From Chloroflexota bacterium (GTDB lineage: Bacteria; Chloroflexota; Dehalococcoidia; SZUA-161): DNA of 5,306 bases. This document shows positions 5,034 to 5,306 of this stretch, in pieces. The stretch spans positions 1 through 5,306 of the forward strand of contig VGNW01000165.1 of assembly GCA_016865955.1 (NCBI GenBank), in the 5' to 3' direction. Made by a program: the position numbers and the translations under genes. A model generated the notes under the pieces. The model worked only from the letters and a program-made list of their open reading frames with translations. It did not search any database and was not told the origin of the DNA. Positions within the stretch are counted from its first letter, which is position 1; every line of letters starts with the position of its first letter.

Positions 5034-5306
5034 ATGGTTAATTGCCCGAGATGTGGCAGGTCGACGCCGGATGCGACCTTCTGTCAGTTTTGCGGCAGGT
5101 CTCTGCACTCCTGCGGTTCCTGCGGCGCCAGGATTTCCCGTTATGCCCTGTACTGCCCCGAATGCGGGGCGACAATCCCCAAGGAGCAGAGAGAAGCGAT
5201 ACCGGCAGAGCGCACCTCCTGGATGTGGTGGCTGCTGCCCCTAATGCTTGGATTGGTCGGAGGTATAATCGCATGGGCTCTGATTAAGATAAGAGACCCT
5301 TCCAAA
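5034..5306 (+). CDS. Double zinc-ribbon membrane protein (3' end outside window)
   Basis: The frame stays open to the window end, so the 91 residues seen are only the N-terminal part. Four CxxC pairs, C4/C7, C17/C20, C27/C30 and C41/C44, form two zinc ribbons. A charged linker (KEQREAIPAER) leads to one hydrophobic helix at about residues 63-84, rich in Trp at its start and containing GLVGGIIAW. The cut end, KIRDPSK, resembles a conserved segment that I recall following this helix in related bacterial and archaeal zinc-ribbon proteins. The ribbons would lie at the N-terminus on the cytoplasmic side. The start at 5034 gives MVNCPRCG, the usual short lead into the first CxxC. An in-frame ATG at 5025 would add MAR; the nearby promoter leaves almost no leader for it. 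Function is unknown; such ribbons often bind partners or nucleic acid. Confidence 0.8.
   Translation, partial: MVNCPRCGRSTPDATFCQFCGRSLHSCGSCGARISRYALYCPECGATIPKEQREAIPAERTSWMWWLLPLMLGLVGGIIAWALIKIRDPSK

Noticed and set aside
4751..5108. Open frames on both strands across tRNA-Gly and tRNA-Cys
   Set aside because: They are translations of tRNA genes or their complements (for example WELNPRIGVLQTPALPLG) with no independent support.
5014..5287. Other open frames overlapping the zinc-ribbon gene on both strands
   Set aside because: The frame starting at 5034 has eight ordered cysteines and a membrane helix and runs on past the window; the others are shadows with no domain pattern.

Overview
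The window looks like a stretch of bacterial chromosome: bacterial GlpK and GlpD, tRNA genes with encoded CCA ends, and TATAAT-type promoters. The style of the short GC-rich palindromes and of the zinc-ribbon membrane protein reminds me of Chloroflexota (Dehalococcoidia-like) genomes. That is an impression from memory, and no marker gene here fixes the lineage.

Layout. (a) 1-994, plus strand: the 3' end of an AAA/ABC-type ATPase gene, overlapping by 17 bases a complete gene for a small PIN-like nuclease. This part is visibly more A/T-rich than the glp genes and has the look of an accessory module. (b) 995-1101: a short convergent junction. (c) 1102-4190, minus strand: a two-gene glycerol operon, glpK then glpD, overlapping by 13 bases. 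GlpK makes sn-glycerol 3-phosphate and GlpD oxidises it to dihydroxyacetone phosphate, passing electrons through FAD to the respiratory chain. No glpF transporter or glp regulator lies in the window. (d) 4191-4580: a divergent intergenic region with an extended -10 promoter for glpK, a cluster of four palindromes, an 11-bp direct repeat and a fifth palindrome related to the third. (e) 4581-4924, plus strand: four tRNA genes, Trp(CCA), Leu(GAG), Gly(GCC) and Cys(GCA), arranged as two tight pairs with an extended -10 promoter between the pairs. (f) 4925-5306, plus strand: a promoter and the start of a gene for a double zinc-ribbon protein with one membrane helix, cut by the window end.

The best candidate for a poorly described system is the ATPase-PIN pair at the left edge. 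Its architecture (switch-like ATPase coupled to a small nuclease) resembles two-gene anti-phage or toxin-like modules, but I cannot assign it to a named system and the ATPase N-terminus is outside the window. Secondary points are the palindrome family with a covarying base pair, a GlpK with an altered phosphate-loop residue and no fructose-1,6-bisphosphate loop, and the tRNA-internal promoter.
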